DNA of 64,000 nucleotides. It comes from Gonapodya prolifera JEL478. Taxonomy: Eukaryota; Monoblepharomycota; Monoblepharidomycetes; Monoblepharidales; Gonapodyaceae. Where the stretch lies: positions 439,553 to 503,552 of the forward strand of contig KQ965744.1 of assembly GCA_001574975.1 (NCBI GenBank), in the 5' to 3' direction. The position numbers were made by a program, and so were the translations under genes. Under the pieces are notes generated by a model. That model saw only the letters and a list, made by a program, of their open reading frames with translations, ran no database searches and was not told where the DNA came from. Of the stretch, positions 1-11,900 are shown in pieces. Numbering within the stretch: position 1 is the stretch's first letter; the number at the start of each line of letters is the position of its first letter.

Positions 1-3000
1 CGGCGACGCGTGGGGCGAAGGCACTCGGATTTGTGTCAACTTTCGAAGTTTTCTCCATTTTTTCGAATTTTTCACGGGGCTGCGGAGCAACGCATACGTC
101 AGGTAAGGACGACGTATGCTCAGAGGATTCCTGCTCTGGGATCGGTGACTCGATCTGTGTGGGGATACGTTGATGCGGTTCTCCCAAATTGGTCGAGTCA
201 TCCAATAGAGCAGTCAGAACCTTCTGAACATGGATCGATTTCTTTGATTTATCTTCTCGAAAGTTTCGACCTTTTCCTTTATCTTTGTGCTCCGCCCACC
301 TCTTTGCAGCGTTGATGGCATGCACAAGTCCCCAAAGCTCATTCTTTTCCTCGAAAGTTATTGGATTCTCACTGAAGTCGTCAACCCTGTTATCAAAAGT
401 CTCGAGTGCAATTTTTAGAAAACGCGGGGGTAAATAATCCTGCATTGGGATGAGATTGACTGTCTCCGTAAGACCCACTACCAAATCACCCCGTTCATTT
501 AGAAAAGACAGCGACAGAACGCTTTCAGGGAACTGAATTTCTTTCAGCAAACTTCCGTCGGACCTATCCCAGATTTTAACAAAACCGCTGAGATGAGATG
601 AGGCGATGATTCCGAGGCGAGCGAGATGAACAATTGACGTAACACTCTGCACAAGATCGTCTTGGCCCTTCTCCTCCGTTGGAAGGAAAACTGTCTTTCG
701 CTCATCAATATCAATCATTGCAACTCCGTCATTCCCGACTGTAGCCGGAATTCCTGCAACCACTCTTTCGCTCGAAGCCCCAATGGAAATACACAATGGA
801 ATCATATGTTTGACATTCACAAGAGCCACGGTATAGTGGAGAGAAATCTTCATCGCTTCAGAAATTCGATTGCCCAAAAATTTCTGCAGCTTTTTGTCAC
901 TATCACCGATCGCGTGCGGTCGGCAGTGCCACACTTTGATTGTCGAATCGTGCAACCCATCCCCAGATGAGTAGACTTGACCAGTCTCGGTTGCAAAATG
1001 CAGCGAGGTTACAGGACTTGTATGTGCTTGAGCTAGTACCTCTTGACGTCCACCGTTGAGTTCAACGATTTGCCCGACAATGTTCCCCCCAATCAGCTTG
1101 AATGTATTGCTCTTCCCGCCCCTCGGAGGCTGTTGTTCATCCAATATGGGCAATACAACACCTTCAAGGCACTGTAGTCGGTGGCGTCCGACTTCCCCTT
1201 CGAATGACCAGCTGTCTCTTAGAGTGCAAGGGTTGGTGGTGAGGTCGTATGACACCATATCACCGTTTCCTGTGAGAACATAGGCCATTCCATCGCGACA
1301 AGTCGGATCTACAGTGACGGCTACTGCAGGTGAGCCGGTGCTTCTCGCCATGGGAAATGCGATACAGACGGTTGCAGAAGTAGAAGGAGAAAGAAACCGG
1401 ATCGAGCCATCCATGCAACACGCCTTAATTAGGTTGTCATATGCTGTGGAGGAACAAACGTGTGTGTGAATCTCACCATGAGACGCGCATGGTGCCATGG
1501 AGTTGCCGGGAGTCGGCGGAGAACTGTTACAGGTGACCTAGAAAACACTGTGAAGCTACCGTCGACTCAAGAAACACTTATGGTGCATTATACCTGAGAT
1601 TTGCAAATATCTTCGTGTTTTGATTAACATTCCACACGGTGACGTTCTGAGGAGAAACAGCGAAGAAAAGGTTCTTCTTGAGAAGCCCGATTCGTGTTAT
1701 CCCCTCCCCTGTATCGAGTCTGTACTGCGCCTGGAGAGTTTCCACGTTCCAAACACGCAAACTTCCGTCAAGCGAAGAGCTTATCAATAGGGGCGTTGGT
1801 GTAGACCAATCCATGCCATGCATTCCACCGACAACTCTTTTCATTAACAACAACCCTGTGATAGCTCGATTATGGTCGTGAAACTCTCGCATTAGAAGGT
1901 GCTGAGAGTTGAATATCTTGACTGGAAAAGGTTTTCAGGAGTCACAAATCGCGACGTTAGCATTGCCCGCCACCTCTTACTTCTTCCGTCTTTGGACCCG
2001 ACAATTAGCAGTCCACCTGCGAGAGTAGTTCCACTGGAAGAGCTGCTATACCACTCCAAGGAAGTCACCCTGACATCGAACACAGATGGCCAAACGTCGA
2101 TAATGAGGCCACTGCGACAATCGATCATGTAAACATTGTTCTCAACTCCCACGACCAAAATTGGTGGGGTTTGAATGAAAATGGATGTAGTTGCCCAATG
2201 TTGAGGGTTCGGTAGGTGAACTGTTTTCGTCCTTTCCAGCTTGGATCTATGCCCCGCCGCTCTTTAAGACGATAATAAGAAAACAAAGGAACACAAAACA
2301 CCCACGCCTCATCTGGAAGCAGACGGAAAAAGGTGATAGCACCAATTCCGGATGCAATAAGTTCGTCAGAGCCTACACTGAGAAGACTAAACACCCTTTA
2401 TGAGACGGAGAGGCTGCAAGTGCCCCACATTGTCACTCACTGTAGGATTGGATTGTCACAATGCACGACACCTACGCAGTTCATTCTTGAGTCAAACAAT
2501 CGCAACTCCGGTGCCTTGTTCATGGTGGCCACCTTATTTGGAGATGAAAACATTATGGACTGTGGTTCGGCAGTGATTATATGTCGTGCCTCTCACATAG
2601 AGCTTTATTCGTTCAATCCATTCCCAGCTTGTTACTCTATGAAAGCACTGGTATGGTTGACTTAGCTCAGAAAATATCCGGTTACGTGAAACTACTGGAT
2701 GATGTTCTTCGAAGTCCAATGGCAGCCGTCGAAGTCTTTCGCCGCCCTTCCAGAATTGCAAAGATGCCTCGTCGAGTGTGATGAAATCCCACTGAGAAGA
2801 AGAAGGGCAGGCACCGGCAAACCTCACATTTGCCCGAAAGTGGCGCATCTGATGGATACGTCAGTTTGTGCAATTGAGTAGCATGCGGTATCAGATTCTT
2901 GCTCAGGGTTGCCCAACTTACAGTCTGAACAAGTTGAAAACCATGCGGAAGAGTGAGAGATTGATTGACAGTCGTGAATGTTTGCGCACTAGAAACTGTA

Positions 3001-3443
3001 AACTGGCGTCCAACTGTGGTAAATGCAGCTGCAGAAAATTTTGGCAAGATCTCCTCTTCTTCCGTGTTCTGTAACCGCCTGATCAAGCTTTCCTTGACCA
3101 AATGCCATGGTGGTATAACCACTGTTGGAGGTAGACCTTCCTCAACGTGTAGCGATGTTGTGTATCGACGTGAGAGTCTCGAACTTGACTTGCGATTCAC
3201 TCCTTGCGTGGACACTCCAGGGGCAAAGGAAGCTTTGAGACGTTGGGAAACAGCTGATAAGGATTTCCGAGCATCGGACTTGACAGGGTGAGCGATCGAC
3301 TGTGCAATTGTGACACGTGCTGCGTTGGGAACCTCCACACGTGATGGGTTGGGAACGTCCACGATTTCATTCGCTCTCGGTGAATGCAAAATGCTTGTCT
3401 GGAGGATCCCTGTCACCGCGCCGCCATTCTGTGGCAGCGACAT
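1..3443 (-). CDS. WD40-repeat protein, WDR97/WDR87-like (3' end beyond window)
   Basis: The start is an ATG at 3443 and the frame is still open at base 1, so the C-terminus is missing. Exon 1 is 3443..2922 and exon 2 starts at 2848; further splices near 2430, 2310, 1950 and 1585 join frames into one continuous reading. About 170 Ser/Arg-rich residues precede many WD40 blades. Motifs seen include DGSLRVWNVET, DSTIKVWHCR and SGFVKIWDRSDGS, and then FLNERGDLVVGL followed by DYLPPRF. That last signature resembles the animal and protist WDR97/WDR87 group, which is linked to cilia and flagella. After it comes a charged, Lys-rich, probably disordered segment. Seen: the WD40 repeats and the open frame. 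Inferred: the family assignment and a flagellar role. It could be another large WD40 scaffold. One intron near 2560 would be only about 37 bp, so the model is less certain there. Confidence 0.72.
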
Positions 3444-3632
3444 GGTCGGCACTCTTGATTATCCAATAAATACAGTATTTGGAGGGACACCGAGTTGCAT
3501 GCCATCGATGACCCCTCCAAAAAAAGAGCATGAATCGAGGTGTATTAGACAATATCTGTCAGACAAACCGCTTCCTTGCCTCTTTGGACTACTCTCCAGC
3601 AGGTGGATATATCATAAGTAAGTAACGTGTGT

Positions 3633-6173
3633 TCAAGCCCACTTCCATAACCGGGTTCCCCAGCCCAATCCCCAACCGCCTTTGACGGTCTTGCCAAGGT
3701 CCTTTAGCCCCTCCGTATCTTCGGCTCGACGCACTTCATCGCCAATGTCGGATCCTTCATCCGCACCCTTGCCCAAAACTCTCCCGAATGATTGTCCCAT
3801 CTTCACCTTTTCCCCAACAGGAACGTCGAACTCAAATCCGAGCGGGGCTTCAAACACCAGAACAATGGTTGACCCCAGTTGAAAGCCGCCCAGCTCATCA
3901 GCTCTAAACACAGGAATACCTCCTAGAGCTGGAGAGAGGCCCCGATATGAGCGCTCTGTGTACTGACCAGGCAGTGGATGAGAATTGGGGTCTTTCGGAC
4001 GCGGAGCATTGGTGCGCAACGACTTGTCGATAATTGTCAGTCATCAAACGTTTCACACAAATGGCAAAGCTTTGAATCTCACCTCATCAAAATTTAATTT
4101 GATGCTGCCAACGTTCGTCGCGCCTACACTAACCATTGAGAAAAAGCCGTACCTCCACCGTCCCAGAAGAGCGACTCGCTCATTCAAGGCAAACAGATTG
4201 CCAAGGGACCTTGCCATCCAAGGGCTAACGGAAAATAGTTCCCCTAAAGCCACAGAGCAAGATAAACGTTGTTCTCTTTTCAAACGATGGTTCACACTCA
4301 CCAACAAAGTGTCGGCCCCTCTCAACCACCCACTCTGTGGGGGAGTGGAAGCGGTGATAGTCCCCAGGAGCAAGATAAATCACAGCAAAATATAGTGCAT
4401 GATTTGAGCGAAGGATGGAAGGCGCTGGGACCACGTTGGCATTCTCAGAGCTCGAATCAACGAGTGTTGAATTTGATAGCACAGAACTGGCGTCCGAATC
4501 GCTTCTCTTTATTCCCAGAGGCGACGCTGGAACTTCGGTGTAGTATGCATCATTGTCAGCGACTTTGCCTTCGTTATCCCCCATAAGCCGTTGAAGAGAG
4601 TATTCAATGCCATTAACATCAGCAAATTCCTTTTCTGTAACAATGTTGCCACCATGGGACCGCTTCAGCAACGCAGCAAGCTGTTGAGGTGCCAGTGGTC
4701 GTTGTTCTGAGATACCATCTCCTTCTGTTTTGGTTCCAGTAGGTTTCCCAAGGAACGCGTCGAGAGAGTATGTCAAACCCTTGACTTGCTCAATTTGACG
4801 GGTGTCTGTAACGATTCCGTGGACTAGAACGCGACCATCACAAGGAGATACCTTACGTTGAGGGAAGATTTCACCGTTAGTAAAGATTTGCTTTATGCGG
4901 TGACTTGAAACATACCACGGTAGCATCCATGTCGACGTCCCTTGCTCCTGGCTTCAGAGCGCGGTAGAAGAAGGCACCAAGGTTCGAATAGCTTTCAAGA
5001 GGGCGATCTTCCATCTCTTCAAGGTTTGCTCCAAAGAGCCAACTGTATCCTTTAAAGAGGGGTGCTCGAAGGGAGACGGGAAGGGTGACATCGTTCAATT
5101 CGCCCCAGAGACGAGAAAGGCTCCGAAGCGGAAGTGTCGCGTACAAGTGAATCTAAAGTGAATGCACATTGCCATTGCAAAGGTTGCAAGAAAGCTGTTC
5201 AAAAGCCTACGTACGTGCCACGGGCCCTGAACTCGAACCGCAACGTCCAGAGCGTGCTCCGCCTCTTCCAAAATCCTTCTGTCCTCTCTTCGTTTCGCAT
5301 GAATAAGCCCCACAACAGCAATGATAAGGAAACCTAGAGACATTGGAATGGAAAGCCAGGACCCGGAGCCTGCCAATGGAAGTTGGAGAACGGTATTAGC
5401 GAACAGGATACCAATTGAGCCGGCGACGATAGGATTCCCATAGTTTAAGTGCAGACCATTGTGTAGACTTACGCACCTTTCTTCTTCTTTTGCTGCGCGC
5501 CAGAATAATCTCTCCGACCAAATCTCACAGCCCTCCAAATCCCAGTGTACGTTGGGTATCTCAAATTGGATAACTTGGGCATTCGGAGGAGTCGTGGGTG
5601 AGTTGAGGATGAAGACACTCCCTCCCCTCCGGCTTTCAGACTAGAGGGTACATCATGCACGTCTCCTGATCCAGAATCACGATTTCTGGTGTGGACCGAG
5701 ACTGAGCGTGGTCGACGTGACAATGTGCTGAACGGCCTTGGCATGCGTACACGCGTACGAGTCAAAGCAACAGCTCCAAGCCCGATTGGACGGAACAGAC
5801 GGTATCCTTGAACCGCCATGCGATAGGGTACGCGGAAGCCAGCGTAAATGTACGAGTTGATATTTTGTCGAGGACGAGTTGGAAGATGGGTGGAGGTTTG
5901 TGCTGTCTGATACACGGACTGATCCGATGATACGAGACATGATGCAGTGGCTGCAATGCCGGCCTTGGATTGGGGCTGTCCGAACCCCAATGTCCCCCCG
6001 TCCGCCTTTGATGCGACTCCAATGCTTGCTCGCGAGGGGCGGAATAACGAACGGCCGATGCCCAAGAAAAAGCGACCTGCTTCCATGATGAGTCGCGACG
6101 ATTGTGCAACAAGCTCGGGGACAAATAGAATTGTGAAAACGAAAACCGAAAGGGTGATCCAGTCCCAAGCCAT
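3633..6173 (-). CDS. PSD1: Phosphatidylserine decarboxylase, mitochondrial type
   Basis: Converts phosphatidylserine to phosphatidylethanolamine; Psd1-type enzymes sit in the mitochondrial inner membrane. Six exons fit in frame: 6173..5476, 5369..5215, 5152..4916, 4851..4302, 4243..4083 and 4022..3633. The N-terminus is basic and Ser/Arg-rich like a mitochondrial presequence. A hydrophobic segment follows ([17 protein letters not shown]), fitting an inner-membrane anchor. Catalytic landmarks are [22 protein letters not shown] and the self-cleavage site FQLGST near the C-terminus, where the Ser becomes the pyruvoyl group. About 100 low-complexity residues lie between SPCDG and GDYH, a region that is commonly variable in fungal enzymes. 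All key residues are present, so it should be active. The start is uncertain: ATGs at 6332, 6173 and 6086 share the frame. It is divergent from the ML protein gene. Confidence 0.93.
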
Positions 6174-6582
6174 CCGATGGCTCTTTAACTTCCAGATAAC
6201 GAAAACCCCAGAGGAACAGAATTTACTATTCCCAGCGATTTGGATTTTAGGGTGGGTCGTCGGTGGGTCCACACTGTGGCAACAATCCTCACCCAGGCGG
6301 GGCAATTGTACCTTCAGCAGTCTGAAAACCAACCAAATTCCGTTGCATAAATTTATTCTGCTGGAAAGTATTTGAAATGTACATTCTAAAGACGAAGTGA
6401 GACGTCATCACTTTCTGGTACATAGAACGTATGTCATCTTCTATCGCTCGGCACCTTTGTTATCCTCTCCAGCAACATGTAGTGCACCGTAATATTTCCA
6501 AATTGCCCCAAAATCACCGCTTCCCGGCTAATTGAAACACTCAACACCACCGGTAAAAATCTGTAGGTCCCTCATTATAAGT
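6174..6582. promoter_or_regulatory. Divergent intergenic region, PSD / ML protein
   Basis: About 410 bp between two divergently oriented starts, so it should hold both promoters. No TATA box or repeat stands out. Part of it may be PSD coding sequence if the upstream ATG at 6332 is used. Confidence 0.4.
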
Positions 6583-7413
6583 ATGAAGGGGCGGACACTG
6601 TTTCTCGGGCTCACTCTTCTCGCCGTGCTGCCCTTATCTCTTGGAGCCCCACTGGACCTTTCCTTCATCACCCAGTTTGATGATCCTTTCGAGCCAACCC
6701 CGCTCTCCACCGTTACCAACTGTGGCACTTCAGACGACCTTTTCGAGCTCACGAGCTTGAACATAAGCCCGGACCCTCCTGTTAAGGTGAGAATACGTCC
6801 ATCGTTATACTCTACCTCGATTCTGCGACACAAAAGCAAAACGCCCAAAGCTGAGTGGGTCACTACATCGGAGAGCTCCCTCTGATCGCCAGGGTCAAGG
6901 TCATGACTTTCTATTCTCTGTCTTTCATTAGGGGTTCCCTATCACGATTGCTGCGTCGGGAACTCTCAAGGACGAAGTGCTCCCCGGTGCCAATGTGTCA
7001 GTCCTCGTAAGTGGAACTCCTTGTCGTTCTCGTTTATGCCAACATTAAATAGAACCGTTTTCAAGGTTAAAATCGGCTTGGTAAAGCTGGTTAACCAAGA
7101 TTTCGATCTGTGCGAGCTCATAAAAGGAAACTTGGATGAGGAGTGCCCTCTAGCTCCCGGTGATAGGGAGCTGACAAGAACTTTCCAGGTGGATCTTATG
7201 GTATTTGGTTGAGTCGTGTGCATATGTGCTGACTTCGTGTATTTCCCTCCAGCTCCCAGAGGATGCGCCAAGGGTAAGACTCTAAGTCAGATTGCCCATG
7301 GTAACATATCTCATCGTGATTAACAGGGCCACTACCGCGTCAACGCGGTCGTCAAGACTGTGGACCGCCGGCAAATTGCGTGCTTCATGGCAGATTGGGT
7401 CTGGCTCTCTTGA
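6583..7413 (+). CDS. Secreted ML-domain (NPC2-like) lipid-transfer protein
   Basis: ML-domain proteins bind single lipids such as sterols or phosphatidylglycerol/phosphatidylinositol in the lumen or outside the cell. Five exons fit: 6583..6786, 6932..7006, 7066..7200, 7253..7273 and 7327..7413, about 170 residues in total. A signal peptide (Leu-rich core ending LSLGAP) precedes the mature domain. Family features are an early Cys (VTNCGTS), the block GFPITIAASGTL, the pair DLCELIKG and DEECPLAPGD, and a late Cys in RQIACFMADW. These Cys positions fit the usual ML disulfide pattern. Fungal phosphatidylglycerol/phosphatidylinositol transfer proteins have the same size and layout. The ligand cannot be told from the sequence. 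The gene is convergent with SAR1, 132 bp apart. Confidence 0.87.
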
Positions 7414-7545
7414 AGTCGCACTACTACAACTAGTTTCGGAAGTTTGATTAGATAAGAAAGATGGGCGACATAAGAACTCAGAACTCGTATGACTTGTTCC
7501 TGCGTTTGAAAGCTACAATGTAATACTAATGAGAATTGGGTCGAT

Positions 7546-8621
7546 CTATTTTATGTATTGACTCAGCCAACGGAAGCCTTCAGCATAGCCTTGTCTCATA
7601 ACCACAGAACACATGAACATTTCAATAGGGCGTGTGTTCGGGTCCAACTGAATTTTTCCCTTTCCAGTTGTTTGGAATAGACCCAGTGCAGCACGTAAAT
7701 GCTCCTCCGAGACGGCGTTCGGGATGTCAATCTTGTTGCCAAGCACAAGAAAGGGTACTTTCGAGAGTTCGTCAATAGATAATAAGGACTGGAGTCAAAA
7801 GCATCACACGAAACAAAATGATGGGTTACGTATCGAAAAAAGGCGTGCCACTGTGTAAGCATCAAGACACTCACGTCCAGTTCCGCTTTGCTTTCGGTAA
7901 ATCGTTCGTAATCTGCCGAATCCACCAAGTAGATGATCCCATCCACTTCTGGGAAGTAATCCTTCCACAAGCGTCGCGCTTTCGCAAACGCATAGAAGCA
8001 ATAACCAGTGAGGTGTAGATGTTAGTCTCCTCTTTATGGTGAAGGAGAGGGTGAAGGAAATTACCTTGTTGGTGACCACCCAAGTCGTAGGTGGTGAATT
8101 TAACGCTCCCAATCGAAAGCTCCTCAGATGCTAGTAAAAGCGGATAGCATGTTAGGCGCTCTCAGTGCAGAATGCTAACGTCGTGACATACTAGGATGCA
8201 GTGTGGGTTGAAGCAACGCGATTCTATCATTCTTCAGCATGTGAAGGAGTGTCGTCTTGCCTGCATTGTCAAGACCGAGAAAGAGGATTTTGGCATTTTT
8301 GTTGACGAGACCTAGTTGAGAGGTCATACAAGAATGCTTTAGAAAAACGTGGTGTCGGTTGTCCGCATTGAAGAGGTGGGGTCGCTCACCGAGGTACGAC
8401 AGGGCGTCCCAAAACCAATTAATGATGCTTTTAGCAGGATGCGAATGCGAATGCGTGATTGGACGTCGGGAAAGAGTTCGTGAAGGCAGTCCGGCAAAGA
8501 GTCACATGAAAAGTTAACCACAAGGGACAGAATTCGCGATTGCTTCCGGTCAGTATTCCATAAAGAGCAACTCCGCGCCGACGCCTGATGGGAGACCTGT
8601 GTCTCGAGACACTCACAACAT
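7546..8621 (-). CDS. SAR1: Sar1 small GTPase (COPII)
   Basis: Sar1 starts COPII coat assembly at ER exit sites when loaded with GTP by Sec12. The sequence carries the P-loop [12 protein letters not shown], switch I region [23 protein letters not shown] (switch II), GNKID and the Sar1-specific end [18 protein letters not shown]. The N-terminal amphipathic start [15 protein letters not shown] is recovered only by splicing a first coding exon of 5 nt (8621..8617, ATG TT) to 8427..8390; the joined codon TT|C encodes Phe. Further exons cover the P-loop, switch and C-terminal parts, with phases that join cleanly. The length is that of the family. A short loop insertion is seen before RPIEMF. It is divergent from DNMT1. 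Confidence 0.96.
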
Positions 8622-8933
8622 CGATGGACTTTTGCGGTAGAATTGTGTGGCATTTTCATCCCACACACGGATTATTCCATAACCGCCACGTTTGATTGTC
8701 CACGTCCATGAACTCGCTTCCTTACACCGAGAAAAATTTCGTGCGGTGTTAGTTTATACTTTTCCTCTCATCTCCGAAAGATGTATTCCTCCGCGCACAT
8801 CCACAAATAACAACTAATCGTTTTGGGTGGTCAATTTCTCTTCGTACTCTACCCTTCCCGACAAAGGATGGTGGGGCGTTGCTTTGACCACAGCGCTGAC
8901 TGGGCTCCACAGACCTTCGCTCTTTGATTCGAG
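8622..8933. promoter_or_regulatory. Divergent intergenic region, SAR1 / DNMT1
   Basis: About 310 bp between the two start codons. It must contain both promoters and 5' UTRs. No distinct motif was recognised. Confidence 0.4.
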
Positions 8934-11900
8934 ATGCAGGACCGGAGCGATGACGAAAATCAATATGATCCTGCAGAAGTGAGTCCAATCAATGCGTTTG
9001 GCGTCGTTTTCGCGTCCGTCACTCCAAGTTTTCACTGACATGTTCCGATCCATCAAGTTACTGCTAGCGTACCCGCAATTTCAGCCATATATAGCACTCG
9101 TTGGCGCAGGTGAGTATCTTTTCCCCGCGATGGACTGGCACCTGGGCGTTGCGCGATTTCCTGTTAACATAATGTTCCTGGGGTCTGTTCCCCTCAAACA
9201 TAGATGCAATTGCTGAAGCTATTGATGAGCACGAAGATCCAGACGATGCACTTTCTGCGATTAAAAAGCTTCACGCGTCATTGAAACCACCAAAGGCGTC
9301 ATCTGGACCCCGTGCGAAGAGAGGCGGGAGTTGCTCTCGTGGACGTCTTGGAAGTGTGACTACGGACCTGGAACTTCCTCCATCTGCTCCACGTAAGCGA
9401 GGATTGAACCAACCGAAAGCCACGGACCTTGTGGAGGACGAACAGTCGGATGATGAACTCGTCTCCACCGTAGGAAATAGGAGTGTCTCACCACAAGACG
9501 TCGATAGTCCAGGGACACAACCGTCTCAAGCCCAACATCGGAAAATATCTCCCACCAAGCGACGGGCCGCTGCGGAGTCAGACTCTGACCCGAAGCCCGC
9601 GAAGAGGATGCGATCAAAGCGAGAAATTATAGTGAGTTGGTTCTTCGAGGCGAAAGGGACCTGGCTGATATCGTTGCCAATTCGCGCTGTTTAGGTTACG
9701 GATGATGTCGATTCCAAGGACGAGGGGAAGGGAACAGGTCCAAAGAAGACAAAGCGGAACCGCCCCAAAGCCGGTCACTCAAACGACGCCGATGACGACA
9801 GTGACGAAGGTCCAAAGAAGAGGACTAGAGGTGAATTCACGCTTATGTTGAAGCGACGGCCATAATCGTCAAGTTGTGCAATTGCAGAACCGAAACTCAG
9901 AATACCGACGTATCCCAGGAAGGCGATCCTTTATCAACCGCGGGATGGGGAGCCTGTGGAAACTCATGATACCATCGTCATGGGCGAATCCCCCGATCTT
10001 GAGGATGCCGATGAAGAGGACCTGCCGTGTCGCCGTCTCTACAACTTCAGCACATACGATGACAAGACGAAGCGAATGGTCTATGTGGAAGATGTCAGCT
10101 TCAATGAAAATATCGACCCCTGTTTTTCTGGCATGGTTAGACCTGTGTACGCAGAGGGGGAGAGTGACGACGAATTCGAGGACGACGTCAGCGATGAGGA
10201 ATCTAATGATGGTGATGACGCCGTTGCGCCAATGGATATAGAGGAAGTCCAGGACCCGAAGGGTAAAGGGAAGGAAGTAATCCGCGATTCGAAAGGAAAG
10301 GGGAAAGCGGTTGTCGCAGAGGACCTAGAACCGAATGGAACGGAGAGTCCCATCGAAACCGCAGGATCCGCAAAGCCCGGTGGACAGTGGATGAAATCGT
10401 CGTCAATATTTCATCTCGAGATACATTACACCGAAACTGGGCAGTGAGTAATCATGTTCTCTCTTCTACGACTCTCCTTACATGTGCATTCGTGACGGTT
10501 TAGTGGAATGTGGCTGAAAACTCAATTCGGTTATTATCGTCTCGTGAAGCCCGCGAAAGAGTACGAGCCATTTTTTGAGAAGATCTCGAAAGCGGTTCGC
10601 ATAACATGGCGTATTTTGATAACGCTGAAACGTCGTAAAAACACCACCTACGATGAATTTCTCCAATGCCTGAATGACGTGCAAAAGCTTCCCCCACCTC
10701 CTAACGGGGGTTCATCAAGTTCCGTCGGTGACATGCCCAACACAATGGAGCTTGAGGAAGAGGCTCGGTACCCACTTGAGCTCACGGAGCAAGATATGAA
10801 AGACAATATCGACTGGATTACCACTGAAGTAGAAGGCGAGCTTGAGCACTATTACAACTCCACGGATGACTTCACTGGGATAGATTTGGAACTCACCTCA
10901 TCGCCTTTGTGGAAGAGAATTTCCGGCTTTGCTCGCTCGAAGGGTGCCAGGGGGAGTGTCAGCGCTAATCGTGAGCGTCGATCACAGCTCTCAAAACAGC
11001 CACATGCTTTCCAAAGCAACGCCGTCGTCAGTCCCGGCATTCGTAAGCTGGAGGGAAAGCTTTTCGGTGGTAACGTCAACGAATTGCCGCTCTCACCTTC
11101 CGACGAAGCTCCAGTCAAGGCTGTTGCAGCGAAGCGAGCACTTGCTCGATCGTCTTTGGAAAATGGCGTGGAGCCGGAAGTACCAGCTGACAAGAAAGGA
11201 AAAGCCAAAGCAACTATCGAAGAGAAGGAGAATGTCGTGCCATTGATGGATGACGATGATGGCCAACCAATCGATCCCGCGAAATTGTACGACTTCCCCT
11301 CCATCCCGCCTCTTCCAGATGTCAACAACTACAAATTGAAATGGCTGACATCGCTAGGAGAATCGAATGGGCGCCTCTACTACAGCTCGGTGCGGATAAA
11401 CGGCGAGATGGACCATGTCGAGGTTGGACACCACGTCATTGCTCGACCTGAGGAAGAGTCGAAGGCCCATCGCAGCTCTGAAGGATGGGTTGGTGTGGTC
11501 AAGTACCTCTATCAATCAAAGAGTGGCTCCGACTCTACCATGTTTGCCCATGTGCGATGGTTCAATCCGCTTAAAGATACGTTTGTTGGGGAGCTGGCTG
11601 CACATGCAGGCAAGCTCGAAGGTTCTCGAGAGCTTGTGCTCGGTGACACCTGTGATGACATCCCCCTAGCCACAATTTGCGGTGTCGCTAATGTGTATTA
11701 CCTCGAGCCACACACCACGCCACCACAGTGGGCGACAACCAGATGGGATCAAGGTCACGAAGAAGATCGATACAATTTTTTCTACAGGTGAATGCACGTT
11801 CGTGTTCCGAGAAGCGGAGCCCGCTCATAAATCAATTTTTTGCTAGGTATTACTCCGGAAGTAAGGATGATGATATGCGGTACACTGATGCCCGGCGACA

